Below are positions 1 through 8,614 of a stretch of DNA of 25,725 nucleotides, in pieces. Position numbers and translations under genes: made by a program. Below the pieces are notes generated by a model. The model was not told where the DNA came from, did not search any database, and saw only the letters and a list, made by a program, of their open reading frames with translations. Position 1 is the stretch's first letter, and each line of letters opens with the position of its first letter. Source of the stretch: DAOUCP01 sp034432155 (GTDB taxonomy: Bacteria; Chloroflexota; Anaerolineae; Epilineales; Epilineaceae); the NCBI GenBank assembly GCA_034432155.1, contig DAOUCP010000099.1, positions 1-25,725 on the forward strand, in the 5' to 3' direction.

Positions 1-116
1 CCCCCCCCGCCACCGCCGACCGTTGGCACCGGCGGGCATGCACCCTCACCGCCGCTGAGGACGGAGGGCGGCTGCGCTGGGCCCACGGCGGCGCCCCCCG
101 GTTTGACTTCGCAGCC

Positions 117-2684
117 TTGAGCCGCGCCAAGCCAACGGTCGCCTTGGGGACGGCTTCCGTGGTCGCGCGTCGCCCGACGCGGACCAACGCCAGCCGCAGC
201 GGCAAGGCCTTGCTCAGCTTGGTCTTGCTGTTCGTGGCCTGGTTCGTTCCCCTCGCGAAACAGGTAAACGCCGACCGGCCGCCGGGCGCCTGGCGAGTCT
301 ACCTGCCGGTGGGGCTGCAGGTTCCGCTCGGGCCGGGGGTCACGATCACGCCGCTGCCGACGGCTAGCCCAACCAGCACGGAGCCGCCCAGATCGTCCGA
401 AACGCCGACGGCAACCCCCCAGTCGGGGGCCACCAGCACACCGCTGCCGCCGAGCATGGACAACCTGGTCCCGTGGGGCGCGCAGCGAGCTGGTCAAGTC
501 GCGGTGAGCTACGACCCCACCTTCAAGACCTACCGGCTGACCTACCGTGGCGACATCAGCCTTCGCTATGAGATCGAGACCACACACCCCGACAACGCCC
601 TCGGTCGAATCGCCATCCGTGAGGCGCGGAGTGGTCGCTACCCCGTGGCCGGTGGCGGTCTGTACTATCGTTCCCGCGACGGGCGCTTGATCGAGCCCCG
701 GTTTGTGGGGCTATTCGGCACCGTGAACCAGGTCGAGTACGAGACATCGCCAACCGGCGTCGTCGTCACCGTCTACGAGACGCTCGAGGGCACGCGGCAC
801 GCCAAGCGTTACGCGGTGACGATGTTCGGTCGCTCGTTGCGCCTCCAGGCGCTGAGTCTGGACACCGTGGCTGGCCCCACCGGCTGCTATGCCGGCTTCT
901 CGGCAGGCGAAATCGAAGGCACCGACGACAGCGTGACGGTGCGTATCCCCTACATGACCGCGGTCCCCATCGCCATGCTTGACCACCGCTGGTTCGCGAG
1001 CACCTTGCTCGAGTATCCGCGCAGCGACGCTGCCAGCCTCCTGCCGCGAGGTCCGGTCGGCCAGCCCGGTTCAGTGGTCGACGAGGTGGCGGCGCTCTAT
1101 CCGGCCGACGCTGGCGGGCGCGTTCGCCCGGTCAACGAGACCCTGTGGGTCACGCTGTCGCCAGAGGTCGAGGATACCTTCGCCATCCCGGTGTCGCGAG
1201 GGGCGGTGCGACGCGCGCCGTGGACGGGACCAGTGCATGTTACCTTGTCTGGCGGCGAGGGGATCTCCTTTGCCGACGAGGCTCGCTACGTAGCCGAGCG
1301 GGCCTCGTGGGGCCTGCGCGACGTCGTCTACCACAAGGCCAATTGGCGGCAGCCGACGACGTTGCTACCCAAGCAGGGGCCGCCAAGCGAGGCGGCTGGC
1401 GGCGAGGCAGGTCTGCGGCAGCTTGCGGCAGTGGCCCCCAGCGTCCTATCGGTCACGGCAGCCTTCACCCTCACCGAGGAACCTTGCCCCGAGGAACAGA
1501 ATGCCCTCTACAATGCGGCCGATCGGCTAATCGATGCCAGCGGCGAACCGATCCTTCTGGCCGAGGAGGCGCTTGGTCGCCGCATGTGTAGCGGCGGCGG
1601 TTGGGCGGGGCGCTACCTCTTGGCGCCCGACGCCGCGCGGCGACTGGCCGGACTTCAGCTGCCGGCGCTGTTGGCAAGCGGCGTGCGGGGCCTGACGCTG
1701 AGCGCCGAAGGGGCCACGAATCCGGGCTACCCGTTTCCAGGTGCCGATCAGCCCAGCATCGACCGCGGCGCCCCGGCAACCCATCCGGCTACCGTAGGCG
1801 AAGCGATCGCCGCGTACAAGGAGCTGTTCAATGCCCTTGCGGCGCGCGGGGCGCGGGTGTCCGCCTTGGGCGCCAGCGGCGCCTGGGAGTGGAGTTACGA
1901 CTCTTTCTACGCCGGCTATGTCGATGCCATGGCGCGCAGCCTGTCCACAGGCAGCTTCGCCGCGGCCGGTTGTGACCAGCCCGTGATTCCGGATTATGAG
2001 TTGGCGATCGCCGGCCAGACCGTTGGCTACGGCATGGGGGATTACCGGCAGTTCTTCGGTCCTTACGTAGACACCTACGCCAAGCGGCCACGACCGCTGA
2101 AGCCGGAGCAGATCGACGAGTACCGGGCCACCACGCTGTCATACGGGCACGCCGGGGCGTGGCTGACGACCACGGCAGTGCTCACATCGCCCGATCGCTA
2201 CCTGACACCAGCGCAGGAAGTCAAGGAATACTACCTGATGCAGGCCCTGCAGCGACACTATCTGGGCGTGCCGATCGACACCGTAGGTTACGTGTTGGCC
2301 GATGACAGCGAGGTGGGCCTCAGCCAGGCCCTGCGATCGGACCAGGACCTCGTCCACCCAAGGTTGCACCTGCGCTACCAAAATGGCTTCGAGCTGTGGG
2401 TGAACCATTCGCCGTCCATCTGGACGGTGCTGGTCGACACGACGCTGTACGACCTACCGCCGCACGGCTGGCTGGCCAGGGACAGCGAGGCCGTCTTGGG
2501 CTTCAGCGCCCTCCTCGATGGGGTGCAGGTGGACTATGCGCGGTCCAGTGATGCCGTGCTCTTGGATGGCCGCGGCGAGCTGGTCAGTTACGGCGGCCTG
2601 AGCACCCGGGACCTGCTCGTCCGTCTGGCCGACGGCCGCGAACTGGCCGCCCGTCCCGACGGCGGAATCGCGGTGCTACCGTAG
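117..2684 (+). CDS. Large exported protein, possibly glycoside-hydrolase-like (DUF5696-like?)
   Basis: An 855-residue protein read from a TTG. Residues 23-30 are basic and 31-47 hydrophobic, followed by a plausible signal-peptidase site near VNA at 50-52. After it come a 'VYLPVG' segment (61-66), similar to the YLP motif common after signal peptides in Chloroflexota exported proteins, and a Ser/Thr/Pro linker at about 77-113. The remaining ~740 residues form one long soluble ectodomain rich in aromatic and acidic residues, with no further membrane segment. The mix of 'SYGHAG', 'WLTT', 'YYLMQALQRHYLG' and a beta-rich C-terminus recalls large TIM-barrel glycosidase-like families such as DUF5696, but I cannot name catalytic residues. 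The start is uncertain: no convincing Shine-Dalgarno precedes position 117, a GTG at 159 is an alternative, and the frame stays open with high third-position GC to base 3, so the true 5' end could lie outside the window. It converges on clpC. Confidence 0.75.
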   Translation: MSRAKPTVALGTASVVARRPTRTNASRSGKALLSLVLLFVAWFVPLAKQVNADRPPGAWRVYLPVGLQVPLGPGVTITPLPTASPTSTEPPRSSETPTATPQSGATSTPLPPSMDNLVPWGAQRAGQVAVSYDPTFKTYRLTYRGDISLRYEIETTHPDNALGRIAIREARSGRYPVAGGGLYYRSRDGRLIEPRFVGLFGTVNQVEYETSPTGVVVTVYETLEGTRHAKRYAVTMFGRSLRLQALSLDTVAGPTGCYAGFSAGEIEGTDDSVTVRIPYMTAVPIAMLDHRWFASTLLEYPRSDAASLLPRGPVGQPGSVVDEVAALYPADAGGRVRPVNETLWVTLSPEVEDTFAIPVSRGAVRRAPWTGPVHVTLSGGEGISFADEARYVAERASWGLRDVVYHKANWRQPTTLLPKQGPPSEAAGGEAGLRQLAAVAPSVLSVTAAFTLTEEPCPEEQNALYNAADRLIDASGEPILLAEEALGRRMCSGGGWAGRYLLAPDAARRLAGLQLPALLASGVRGLTLSAEGATNPGYPFPGADQPSIDRGAPATHPATVGEAIAAYKELFNALAARGARVSALGASGAWEWSYDSFYAGYVDAMARSLSTGSFAAAGCDQPVIPDYELAIAGQTVGYGMGDYRQFFGPYVDTYAKRPRPLKPEQIDEYRATTLSYGHAGAWLTTTAVLTSPDRYLTPAQEVKEYYLMQALQRHYLGVPIDTVGYVLADDSEVGLSQALRSDQDLVHPRLHLRYQNGFELWVNHSPSIWTVLVDTTLYDLPPHGWLARDSEAVLGFSALLDGVQVDYARSSDAVLLDGRGELVSYGGLSTRDLLVRLADGRELAARPDGGIAVLP

Positions 2685-2823
2685 TCGCGGCCCGCAGCCA
2701 CAGGCGCATGCCGAGTGGCTAAGCTCCGCCGTCAGACGAGCCAGCCGCCGCCCTGGCCGAGCGAAAGGGAGCCCCGCTTAGACGGCTGGCCGGCCTCTGC
2801 GCTCGCCCACGAGGTGGCGGGCC

Positions 2824-2853
2824 GAGTTGTGAGGCCTGTCGCGGCTACAACTC
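2824..2853 (-). terminator. Hairpin overlapping the clpC stop, candidate terminator
   Basis: GAGTTGT (2824-2830) pairs with ACAACTC (2847-2853). Pairing extends inward through AG and CC with two single-base bulges, giving an 11-pair stem around a six-base loop. The clpC stop codon (2845-2847) lies in the stem. There is no T-tract, so it would be a weak or Rho-assisted terminator, or simply a 3'-end stabilising hairpin. The convergent gene ends at 2684, so the structure could serve both strands. Confidence 0.4.
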
Positions 2854-5307
2854 CTCCTCGGGTGCCTCAGAGGGGATCGGCCGCATGGTCAGGGTATCGC
2901 CCTCCACGTCGATCAGGACGCGATCGCCGAAGCTGATCTCGCCGGCCAGCAGCTTCTCCGAGAGCGGGTCCTCGATGAGGTTCATGATGGCCCGCCGCAA
3001 AGGGCGTGCCCCGAACTGGGGCTCGTAGCCCTCGGCTACAATCCGCTTCCGGGCGGCGGGAGTCAGTTCCAGCGAGACCTGGTGCTCCTGCAGCCGCGGA
3101 GCCATGCGCTTGAGCTGAATGTCCACGATGCGCTCCAGATCCTCGCGCGTGAGCGGCCGGAAGACGATGATGCGGTCCACGCGGTTCAGGAACTCGGGCT
3201 TGAACAGGCGCTTGAGCTCCTCGAGCACCTTCTCCTTCATCGTCTCGTACTCGCCCATGAGGCGTTGGCGCTCATCGCCACCGGCAGCAAAGCCTAGCGC
3301 CTGATGGCGACTGAGCTGCTCGGCGCCCACGTTCGACGTCATGATCAGAATGGTGTGGCGGAAATCCACCTTCCGACCCTTGGCGTCGGCCAGGTGGCCA
3401 TCCTCCATGATCTGGAGCAGCATGTTGAGGGCGTCCGGATGCGCCTTCTCCACCTCGTCGAGCAGGATCACCTGGTACGGCCGTCGTCGCACCGCCTCGG
3501 TGAGCTGCCCGCCCTCGTAGTACCCCACATAGCCCGGCGGTGCGCCCACGAGGCGGCTCACGGTGTGCCGTTCCATGAACTCGCTCATGTCAAGCTGCAA
3601 CACGGCGTCTTCGCTGCCGAACAGAAACTCGGCCAGCGCCTTACCCAGCTCCGTCTTGCCGACACCGGTGGGCCCCAGGAAGATGTATACGCCCATCGGC
3701 CGTCGCGGGTCTTTCAGGCCGGCTCGCGCCCGGCGAACTGCCTTGGCGACGGCTTCGATGGCTTCGTCCTGGCTCACAATGCGCTCATGGAGGGCTGCCT
3801 CCATGTGCAGCAATCGCTCCCCTTCCTCGCCGGCCAGCCGCCGGACCGGCACGCCGGTCCACATGGCGACAACCTCCGCTACGTCATCGTCTCGCACCAC
3901 GAGGTCGCTGTCGTGACCTGCCCGCAGGCTTTCGAGTTCGTCCCGCAGCTGGTGCTCGCGTTGTCGCAGGCGAATGGCCTCCTCGTATTCGCCGCGCGCG
4001 AAGGTGTCCTCCTTGTCCTTCTGGACCTTGCGCAGTTCGCCGAAGAGCTCTGCCAACTGGGGAGTGTCGGGGATCTTGTAAATCCGCACGCGACTGGCGG
4101 CCTCATCGATCAGATCGATCGCCTTGTCGGGCAGGAACCGGTCGGTGATGTAGCGTGCCCCCATGGTGGCCGCAGCTTGCAGCGCCTCATCGCTGATTCG
4201 CACCCCGTGGTGCTCCTCGTATCGGCCACGGATGCCCTGCAAGATCCGGATGGTCTCGTCCACGCTGGGCTCCTGGACGAATACGGGCTGAAAGCGCCGC
4301 TCCAATGCGGCGTCGGCTTCGATGTAACGACGGTACTCGTCGAGCGTCGTGGCGCCAACACACTGCAACTCGCCGCGCGCCAGGGCCGGCTTGAGCAGGT
4401 TGGCGGCATCGACGCTTGAGCCGGCGGCGCCTGCGCCGACGAGCATGTGCAGCTCGTCCACGAAGAGAATGCACTGGGCGCCCCGGAGCTCCTCGATGAC
4501 GCGCTTCATGCGCTCCTCGAACTGGCCCCGGTAGATCGTGCCGGCTACGAGACTGCCGACGTCCAGCATGTAGAGCCGCTTCTCGCGCAGAGGCGAGGGT
4601 ACGTCGCCGGCGGCCATGCGCTGCGCCAGCCCCTCGACGATCGCTGTCTTGCCGACACCTGCCTCGCCAATGAGCGCCGGGTTGTTCTTGGTGCGGCGCG
4701 AGAGGATCTGGATGACCCGCTCGATCTCCGTCTGCCGTCCCACGACTGGGTCCAGCTGACCCTCTTCGGCGCGAGCGGTGAGATCGATGGCCAGCTGGTC
4801 GATCAGTGGCGTTTGCTGCGACCGCCGGCGCTCCCCGCTCTGACGAACGGGCGCTTGCATGATGGCCTTGGTGGTGAGGCGCCGGATCTCGTCCAGGTCG
4901 GCGCCTACGTCACGCAGCACCTCGATCGCCAGACCGCCGCCCTCACCGACCAGTCCCAGGAGCAAGTGTTCCGTGCCGATGTGATGATGATTCATGCGGC
5001 GGGCTTCTTCGACCGCGCGCTCGATGACACGTTTCGTGCGAGGCGTAAGGCCCGCCGTCTGGTTGCGAATCCGCTGCGCGCTGCGGCGCGAGGACTCCTC
5101 GATGATCCGCCGCACCTGGTAGCCGTTGACCCCGCAGTCGCGCAAGACCCGCGCGGCCACACCGCGTTCCTCGAGCACCAGCCCCAGTAGCAGATGCTCG
5201 GTGCCGATGTACGAGTCGTTGAGACGCTTTGCCTCCTCCTGCGCGATCATGAGGACGCGCCTGGCGCGCTCGGTGAAGCGATCCTCGAACCTGTTGGCCA
5301 TTGCCAT
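2845..5307 (-). CDS. clpC: ATP-dependent Clp protease ATPase subunit ClpC
   Basis: An 820-residue AAA+ unfoldase that feeds substrates to the ClpP protease in the cytoplasm. Two Clp-N repeats occupy residues 6-145. The first ATPase domain has Walker A GEAGVGKT (214-221), Walker B ending LFVDE (281-285) and a pore loop GTIYRGQFEER (256-266). A UVR-like coiled-coil middle segment (about 434-465) marks it as ClpC rather than ClpA. The second ATPase domain has Walker A GPTGVGKT (545-552), ILLDE (614-618) and pore loop GYVG (592-595). An LGF tripeptide at 671-673 fits the ClpP-docking loop. Length matches the family. The start could be this ATG or the in-frame ATG at 5301, and neither has a strong ribosome site. 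The S1 gene lies 101 bases upstream on the same strand. The usual Gram-positive partners ctsR, mcsA and mcsB are not in the window, and no CtsR-type heptad repeat is visible upstream. Confidence 0.97.
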   Translation of the reverse strand: MAMANRFEDRFTERARRVLMIAQEEAKRLNDSYIGTEHLLLGLVLEERGVAARVLRDCGVNGYQVRRIIEESSRRSAQRIRNQTAGLTPRTKRVIERAVEEARRMNHHHIGTEHLLLGLVGEGGGLAIEVLRDVGADLDEIRRLTTKAIMQAPVRQSGERRRSQQTPLIDQLAIDLTARAEEGQLDPVVGRQTEIERVIQILSRRTKNNPALIGEAGVGKTAIVEGLAQRMAAGDVPSPLREKRLYMLDVGSLVAGTIYRGQFEERMKRVIEELRGAQCILFVDELHMLVGAGAAGSSVDAANLLKPALARGELQCVGATTLDEYRRYIEADAALERRFQPVFVQEPSVDETIRILQGIRGRYEEHHGVRISDEALQAAATMGARYITDRFLPDKAIDLIDEAASRVRIYKIPDTPQLAELFGELRKVQKDKEDTFARGEYEEAIRLRQREHQLRDELESLRAGHDSDLVVRDDDVAEVVAMWTGVPVRRLAGEEGERLLHMEAALHERIVSQDEAIEAVAKAVRRARAGLKDPRRPMGVYIFLGPTGVGKTELGKALAEFLFGSEDAVLQLDMSEFMERHTVSRLVGAPPGYVGYYEGGQLTEAVRRRPYQVILLDEVEKAHPDALNMLLQIMEDGHLADAKGRKVDFRHTILIMTSNVGAEQLSRHQALGFAAGGDERQRLMGEYETMKEKVLEELKRLFKPEFLNRVDRIIVFRPLTREDLERIVDIQLKRMAPRLQEHQVSLELTPAARKRIVAEGYEPQFGARPLRRAIMNLIEDPLSEKLLAGEISFGDRVLIDVEGDTLTMRPIPSEAPEEEL

Positions 5308-5408
5308 CCCGCTGTCCGATTGGTGACCCTGCCGCCCCCCTCGAGGGGCCGTGGCCAGCTCGCCGCGAAACGAATCCTGACCTTAGGACGTCCGCCCGCG
5401 GCGCGTGC

Positions 5409-6632
5409 TTACCCTAGGTCTTCTGGCTCCTCGCCACCCTCGCCAACCTCCATCGGCACGTCCAACTCGGCCAACGCCTCCGGCGTCATCAGGGCGTCAT
5501 AGGAGGGATCGGCGCGCTTGAGACTCAAGCCAATGCGGCGATTCTCGGCATCGAGACGGATGACGCGCAGCGACAGCTGGTCCCCAGGAGCCACCACTTC
5601 CGCAGGCTGCCGACCCTGGTCCGATAGCTCGGAGACGTGGATCAAGCCCTCGACGTCACCTGCCAGCCGGGCGAAGGCACCGTAGTCTGTCAATCGTGTG
5701 ATGGTACCGGTCACGACGTCGCCGATGTGGAACTGCTCGGCGACGGTATCCCAGGGTTCTGGCTGCAGGCGCTTGATAGACAGGCCGATGCGCTTGCGCT
5801 CGCGGTCGATCGATATGACCTGCACCGTGACTTCCTGACCGAGCTGCAGGGTCTCGCTCGGGTGGGACACCCGCTTCCACGAGAGCTCGGAGAGGTGCAC
5901 CAGGCCGTCGGCACCTCCGATGTCCACGAAGGCACCGAAGTCCGCCAGGCTGGTCACGACACCGCGGACCACTTGTCCTTCGGCCAGGTTGTCCAACAAC
6001 TCCGCCTTGGAATGGCGACGCCGCTCTCGCATGGCGGCTTGTTCGGACAGAATGAGCCGGTTCTTGCGGCGGTCCACCTCGATGATCTTGGCCCAGATGG
6101 TTTCCCCGACCATCGACGCCAGCGGGCTTTCGGCCGAGCCATCGACGCGCGCCCGATCGATGCCGTGGCGCCGGTCGATCTGGGATGCCGGGATGAAGCC
6201 ACGGACGTCGCCTACGTAAGCAATCAGTCCGCCCTTGTTGTGGCCGCTCAGCGTCACTTGGAAGATGCCACCCGACTCGAACAGCCGCTCGGCCTCTGAC
6301 CAGTCCTGCCCGAGGCGCGCTTGGGAGAGCGAGAGCACGAGGTTGCCCTCGCGGTCCTCCGGATTGATCACCAGGCACTCAACCTCATCGCCCACCCGAA
6401 GAGCTCTGCGGTCCGCCTGGGTCATCTGGTCGAACTCGCGCGGCGCCAAGATGCCCTCGGTCTTGCCGCCGACGTCGATCAGGATCTCGTGGCTGCCAAT
6501 GAAGGCAATGGTGCCCATGACCACATCGCCACGCTCAAAGCGACGGTGATTGCTGCCCTGTTCGAGCAAGTCTTGCATCGGATGCCGCTCGCGGTCGGCG
6601 GCATTGTCATGGGGCGGGTTCGATTCAGGCAT
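5409..6632 (-). CDS. rpsA: S1-domain RNA-binding protein (ribosomal protein S1 homologue)
   Basis: A 407-residue cytoplasmic protein with four S1 OB-fold domains at about 33-104, 119-198, 217-288 and 301-373, matching the four-domain S1 homologues of Gram-positive bacteria rather than the six-domain E. coli protein. The third and fourth carry the classic 'DFGAFVDIGG' and 'DYGAFARLAGDVEGLIHVSELS'-type sequence. These proteins bind mRNA and assist translation or RNA turnover; whether this copy sits on the ribosome cannot be told. The ATG at 6632 was chosen because AGAGGA lies about six bases upstream and because the longer frame (to 6800) would run into ridA with non-protein-like sequence. The C-terminus is acidic (EEPEDLG). 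A promoter-like pair lies just upstream at 6663-6691. clpC follows 101 bases downstream. Confidence 0.93.
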   Translation of the reverse strand: MPESNPPHDNAADRERHPMQDLLEQGSNHRRFERGDVVMGTIAFIGSHEILIDVGGKTEGILAPREFDQMTQADRRALRVGDEVECLVINPEDREGNLVLSLSQARLGQDWSEAERLFESGGIFQVTLSGHNKGGLIAYVGDVRGFIPASQIDRRHGIDRARVDGSAESPLASMVGETIWAKIIEVDRRKNRLILSEQAAMRERRRHSKAELLDNLAEGQVVRGVVTSLADFGAFVDIGGADGLVHLSELSWKRVSHPSETLQLGQEVTVQVISIDRERKRIGLSIKRLQPEPWDTVAEQFHIGDVVTGTITRLTDYGAFARLAGDVEGLIHVSELSDQGRQPAEVVAPGDQLSLRVIRLDAENRRIGLSLKRADPSYDALMTPEALAELDVPMEVGEGGEEPEDLG

Positions 6633-6662
6633 CCTGCGTCCTCTGCGTACAGACTGGTCGAG

Positions 6663-6691
6663 ATTATAGGGGCCGGGCAAGGGGCGGCCAA
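6663..6691 (-). promoter_or_regulatory. Sigma-70-type promoter for the S1 gene
   Basis: On the minus strand TTGGCC (6686-6691) is followed after 17 bases by a perfect TATAAT (6663-6668). It lies between ridA (ends 6736) and the S1 start (6632), giving a leader of roughly 25 bases that ends in a good ribosome site. The S1 gene can therefore be expressed independently of ridA. Confidence 0.65.
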
Positions 6692-6735
6692 ACCGCGGCC
6701 TGACAACGCTGGGGCCTTGCCCAGCCGCCGTTCGA

Positions 6736-7161
6736 CTAGGAACCGCCCATCCGTGCCACGGCCTCGATGCCCACGCGGGCAGCCAGTGGCAGCTCGGCAA
6801 CGGCCACCGTGGTGCGCGCCGGCGGCTCCGCCGGAAAGGCCATGGCGTACACCTCGTTCATGGTCTGGAAGTCCGCCATATCGGTGAGAAATACCGTGGT
6901 CTTGACCACTTGCTGCAACGTGACACCGGCAGCGTCCAGGATGGCCTCGAGGTTACCGAGGGCGCGCTTGGTCTGAGCGGCCATGCCTCCGCCAACCAAC
7001 CGCCCGGTGGCTGGATCGATGCCGATGCACAGCGCAGTGAACACGAAGCCGCCGGCGCGCACCGCTTGCGAGTAAGGCCCGATGGCGGCCGGCGCGCGGT
7101 CCGTGGCCACCGTCTGTCGCCGCGTCTCGAAGGGCGCGGCATGCGTCTCATGGTTGGTCAT
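6736..7161 (-). CDS. ridA: RidA family protein (YjgF/YER057c/UK114)
   Basis: A 141-residue protein of the RidA family, trimeric cytoplasmic enzymes that hydrolyse reactive enamine/imine intermediates released by PLP enzymes. Recognisable blocks are 'APAAIGPYSQAV' near 24-35, 'IDPATGRL' near 48-55, 'VVKTTVFL' near 84-91, 'PARTTVAV' with the substrate-binding Arg, and the C-terminal 'GIEAVARMG'. AAGGAG lies eight bases before the ATG. The stretch after 'FVFT' reads A-L-C where most family members have S-G-Q, so the pocket wall is altered and true RidA activity is not assured. It lies 103 bases upstream of the S1 gene and 135 bases downstream of the PIN-TRAM gene on the same strand. Confidence 0.92.
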   Translation of the reverse strand: MTNHETHAAPFETRRQTVATDRAPAAIGPYSQAVRAGGFVFTALCIGIDPATGRLVGGGMAAQTKRALGNLEAILDAAGVTLQQVVKTTVFLTDMADFQTMNEVYAMAFPAEPPARTTVAVAELPLAARVGIEAVARMGGS

Positions 7162-7251
7162 GGTGTGGGCTCCTTGCGGTCATCGCGCTACGAGAAGCCG
7201 AGCGGCGCTGTGGCCACCCACCGCCCATAGCGATGCACTGGCCGGGCCGGT

Positions 7252-7332
7252 CATGCGGCTGGCACCCCGAAGATCATACGGCTGGAACTGCGAAGATCAT
7301 GCGGCCGGCACCCCGAAGATCATGCGGCCGGC
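7252..7332. repeat. 23-bp tandem repeat (3.5 copies) spanning a stop codon
   Basis: Three consecutive 23-base units (7252-7274, 7275-7297, 7298-7320) and a half unit (7321-7332). Each begins CATGCGGC or CATACGGC and ends CGAAGAT. The rightmost copies encode the last residues of the PIN-TRAM protein (MIFGVPAA) and the stop codon falls at 7297-7299, so the other copies lie downstream of the gene. Since 23 is not a multiple of three, each duplication shifts frame. Confidence 0.9.
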
Positions 7333-8382
7333 CACGGTCTGCAAGACCCGAGTCACCGTCACCGGAATGGTCTGCTCCAGGAAGTCACGGCCCTGCTCGA
7401 CGACCACCATCGTACCGTCTTCCAGATAGCCGACTCCCTGGCCCGCCTCCTTTCCCTCCTGGATGATATGCACGTCCAGCTGTTCGCCTGGGAGCAAGAG
7501 GGTTTTCACCGCATTGGCCAGCTCGTTCAGGTTGAGCACCTTCACACCTTGTAGCTCTGCCACACGGTTCAAGTTGTAATCGTTCGTCATGATGGCGCAG
7601 CCCTGCTGGCTGGCGAGCCGGACCAGCTTGTGGTCGACGTCGGGCACGCTCGGAAGGTCGCGATCACTGATGCGCAGATCGGCGGCTGGCTCTTGCTGAA
7701 GTTCGTTGAGCACCTCGAGTCCCCGCCGACCGCGGTTTCGTCGCTGGGCGTCGGGGGAGTCGGCAATCTGCTGCAGCTCGGCCAGGACGAAGCGGGGAAC
7801 AATCAACGGGCGGTCCAAAAAGCCGGTCTTCACAACGTCCGCAATGCGGCCGTCGATGATGACACTGGTGTCGAGCAGGATGCAGCCCGCTGCGGCCGTG
7901 GCCCCGGCCCGACGCTCACCGGTGATCGCCGCGCGCACCAGCGGCAGGTAGGTGCCAGGGTTGCTGGCAAACAGGGCCGCGCCGAGGTAACCGAGCACCA
8001 CGGCAATCACAAACGGCAGGAACTCGCCAAACGGCCGGGGCAAGAGCGATAGCGGAAAGGCCGCCAGAGTGCTCAGGAACAGCCCCAGCGATAAGCCGAT
8101 CGCCGCGCCGGCCAGACGCTCGGGCGGCACCTCGCGCAACAGGTGGTAGCTGGCGTACAGCGGCCGAAACAGGATTGGGGCCAGCAGGTAGCCGATGGCC
8201 AAGCCAAAAAGCCCGAACGACACCGACACCAGCCAGCGGGTCAGGGTGATCCGCTGCAGCCACTCGATGTCCAGGGGCACTTCCTGGAGGTCGGGGTACA
8301 GGATCGCGCCGGACTGGTAACCCACAATCAGGAGCGCAATGGCCCCCAGCATCCGAACGATGAGTACCTGCCGACGATTCAC
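7297..8382 (-). CDS. PIN-TRAM domain membrane protein (YacL-like)
   Basis: A 361-residue protein matching the length and layout of the YacL family. Four hydrophobic segments lie at about 8-25, 48-70, 91-113 and 119-139. A PIN nuclease domain follows at about 166-285 with the acidic set D171, E202, D248/D250 and D268. A TRAM RNA-binding domain occupies about 292-356. PIN domains are Mg-dependent ribonucleases; the substrate of the YacL family is not known to me, and the DNA-repair labels sometimes attached to it are inherited. The GTG at 8382 was chosen because GGGAG lies about eight bases upstream and the protein then starts just before the first membrane helix. An ATG at 8472 would add 30 low-complexity residues. 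The C-terminus is encoded by the 23-bp tandem repeat. Confidence 0.9.
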   Translation of the reverse strand: MNRRQVLIVRMLGAIALLIVGYQSGAILYPDLQEVPLDIEWLQRITLTRWLVSVSFGLFGLAIGYLLAPILFRPLYASYHLLREVPPERLAGAAIGLSLGLFLSTLAAFPLSLLPRPFGEFLPFVIAVVLGYLGAALFASNPGTYLPLVRAAITGERRAGATAAAGCILLDTSVIIDGRIADVVKTGFLDRPLIVPRFVLAELQQIADSPDAQRRNRGRRGLEVLNELQQEPAADLRISDRDLPSVPDVDHKLVRLASQQGCAIMTNDYNLNRVAELQGVKVLNLNELANAVKTLLLPGEQLDVHIIQEGKEAGQGVGYLEDGTMVVVEQGRDFLEQTIPVTVTRVLQTVAGRMIFGVPAA

Positions 8383-8568
8383 CCGAGCGCTCCCACTGCC
8401 GTTGTCCGCTGGCCAACTGATTGCCGTTGCCGCTCCGTGCTGCCTTGCCCGCCTCGCGGGACCGTCGCGCATGCTTTCCACAATCGCCAATCGCGCCGAG
8501 TCGCGCGACCGCCCGGAAACGCTCTTGGCTGCCTGCCCAACGGCTGCCAGGGGCCAGCAAGCGCCGCC

Positions 8569-8577
8569 ATTATACCA
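8569..8577 (-). promoter_or_regulatory. Extended -10 promoter upstream of the PIN-TRAM gene
   Basis: On the minus strand the sequence reads TGGTATAAT, a perfect extended -10 (TG-N-TATAAT). No convincing -35 is seen 16-18 bases upstream, which extended -10 promoters tolerate. It lies in the 232-base gap (8383-8614) after the upstream membrane-protein gene, giving a leader of about 180 bases to the GTG. I see no other structure in that gap. Confidence 0.55.
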
Positions 8578-8614
8578 CCCTGCGCGCACCGTCCGGCACC
8601 GCCCAGCGGGCTGC

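Noticed and set aside
3304..4419. A 371-codon plus-strand frame opposite clpC, and similar long frames opposite S1, GTPase, M20 and PP2C genes (e.g. 10363-11436, 12263-13528, 17206-18255)
   Set aside because: All are mirror frames of genes with diagnostic motifs; none has a ribosome site and a recognisable family.
5337..5348. 12-base palindrome CCCCTCGAGGGG upstream of clpC
   Set aside because: Possible operator or hairpin, but it matches no heat-shock operator I know (CIRCE, CtsR or HspR-type) and simple GC palindromes are frequent here.
6615..6632. TTCGATT within a G-rich stretch, resembling a tRNA T-loop
   Set aside because: The flanking bases do not pair as a T-stem, there is no acceptor or anticodon arm, and the sequence is the start of the S1 gene on the other strand.
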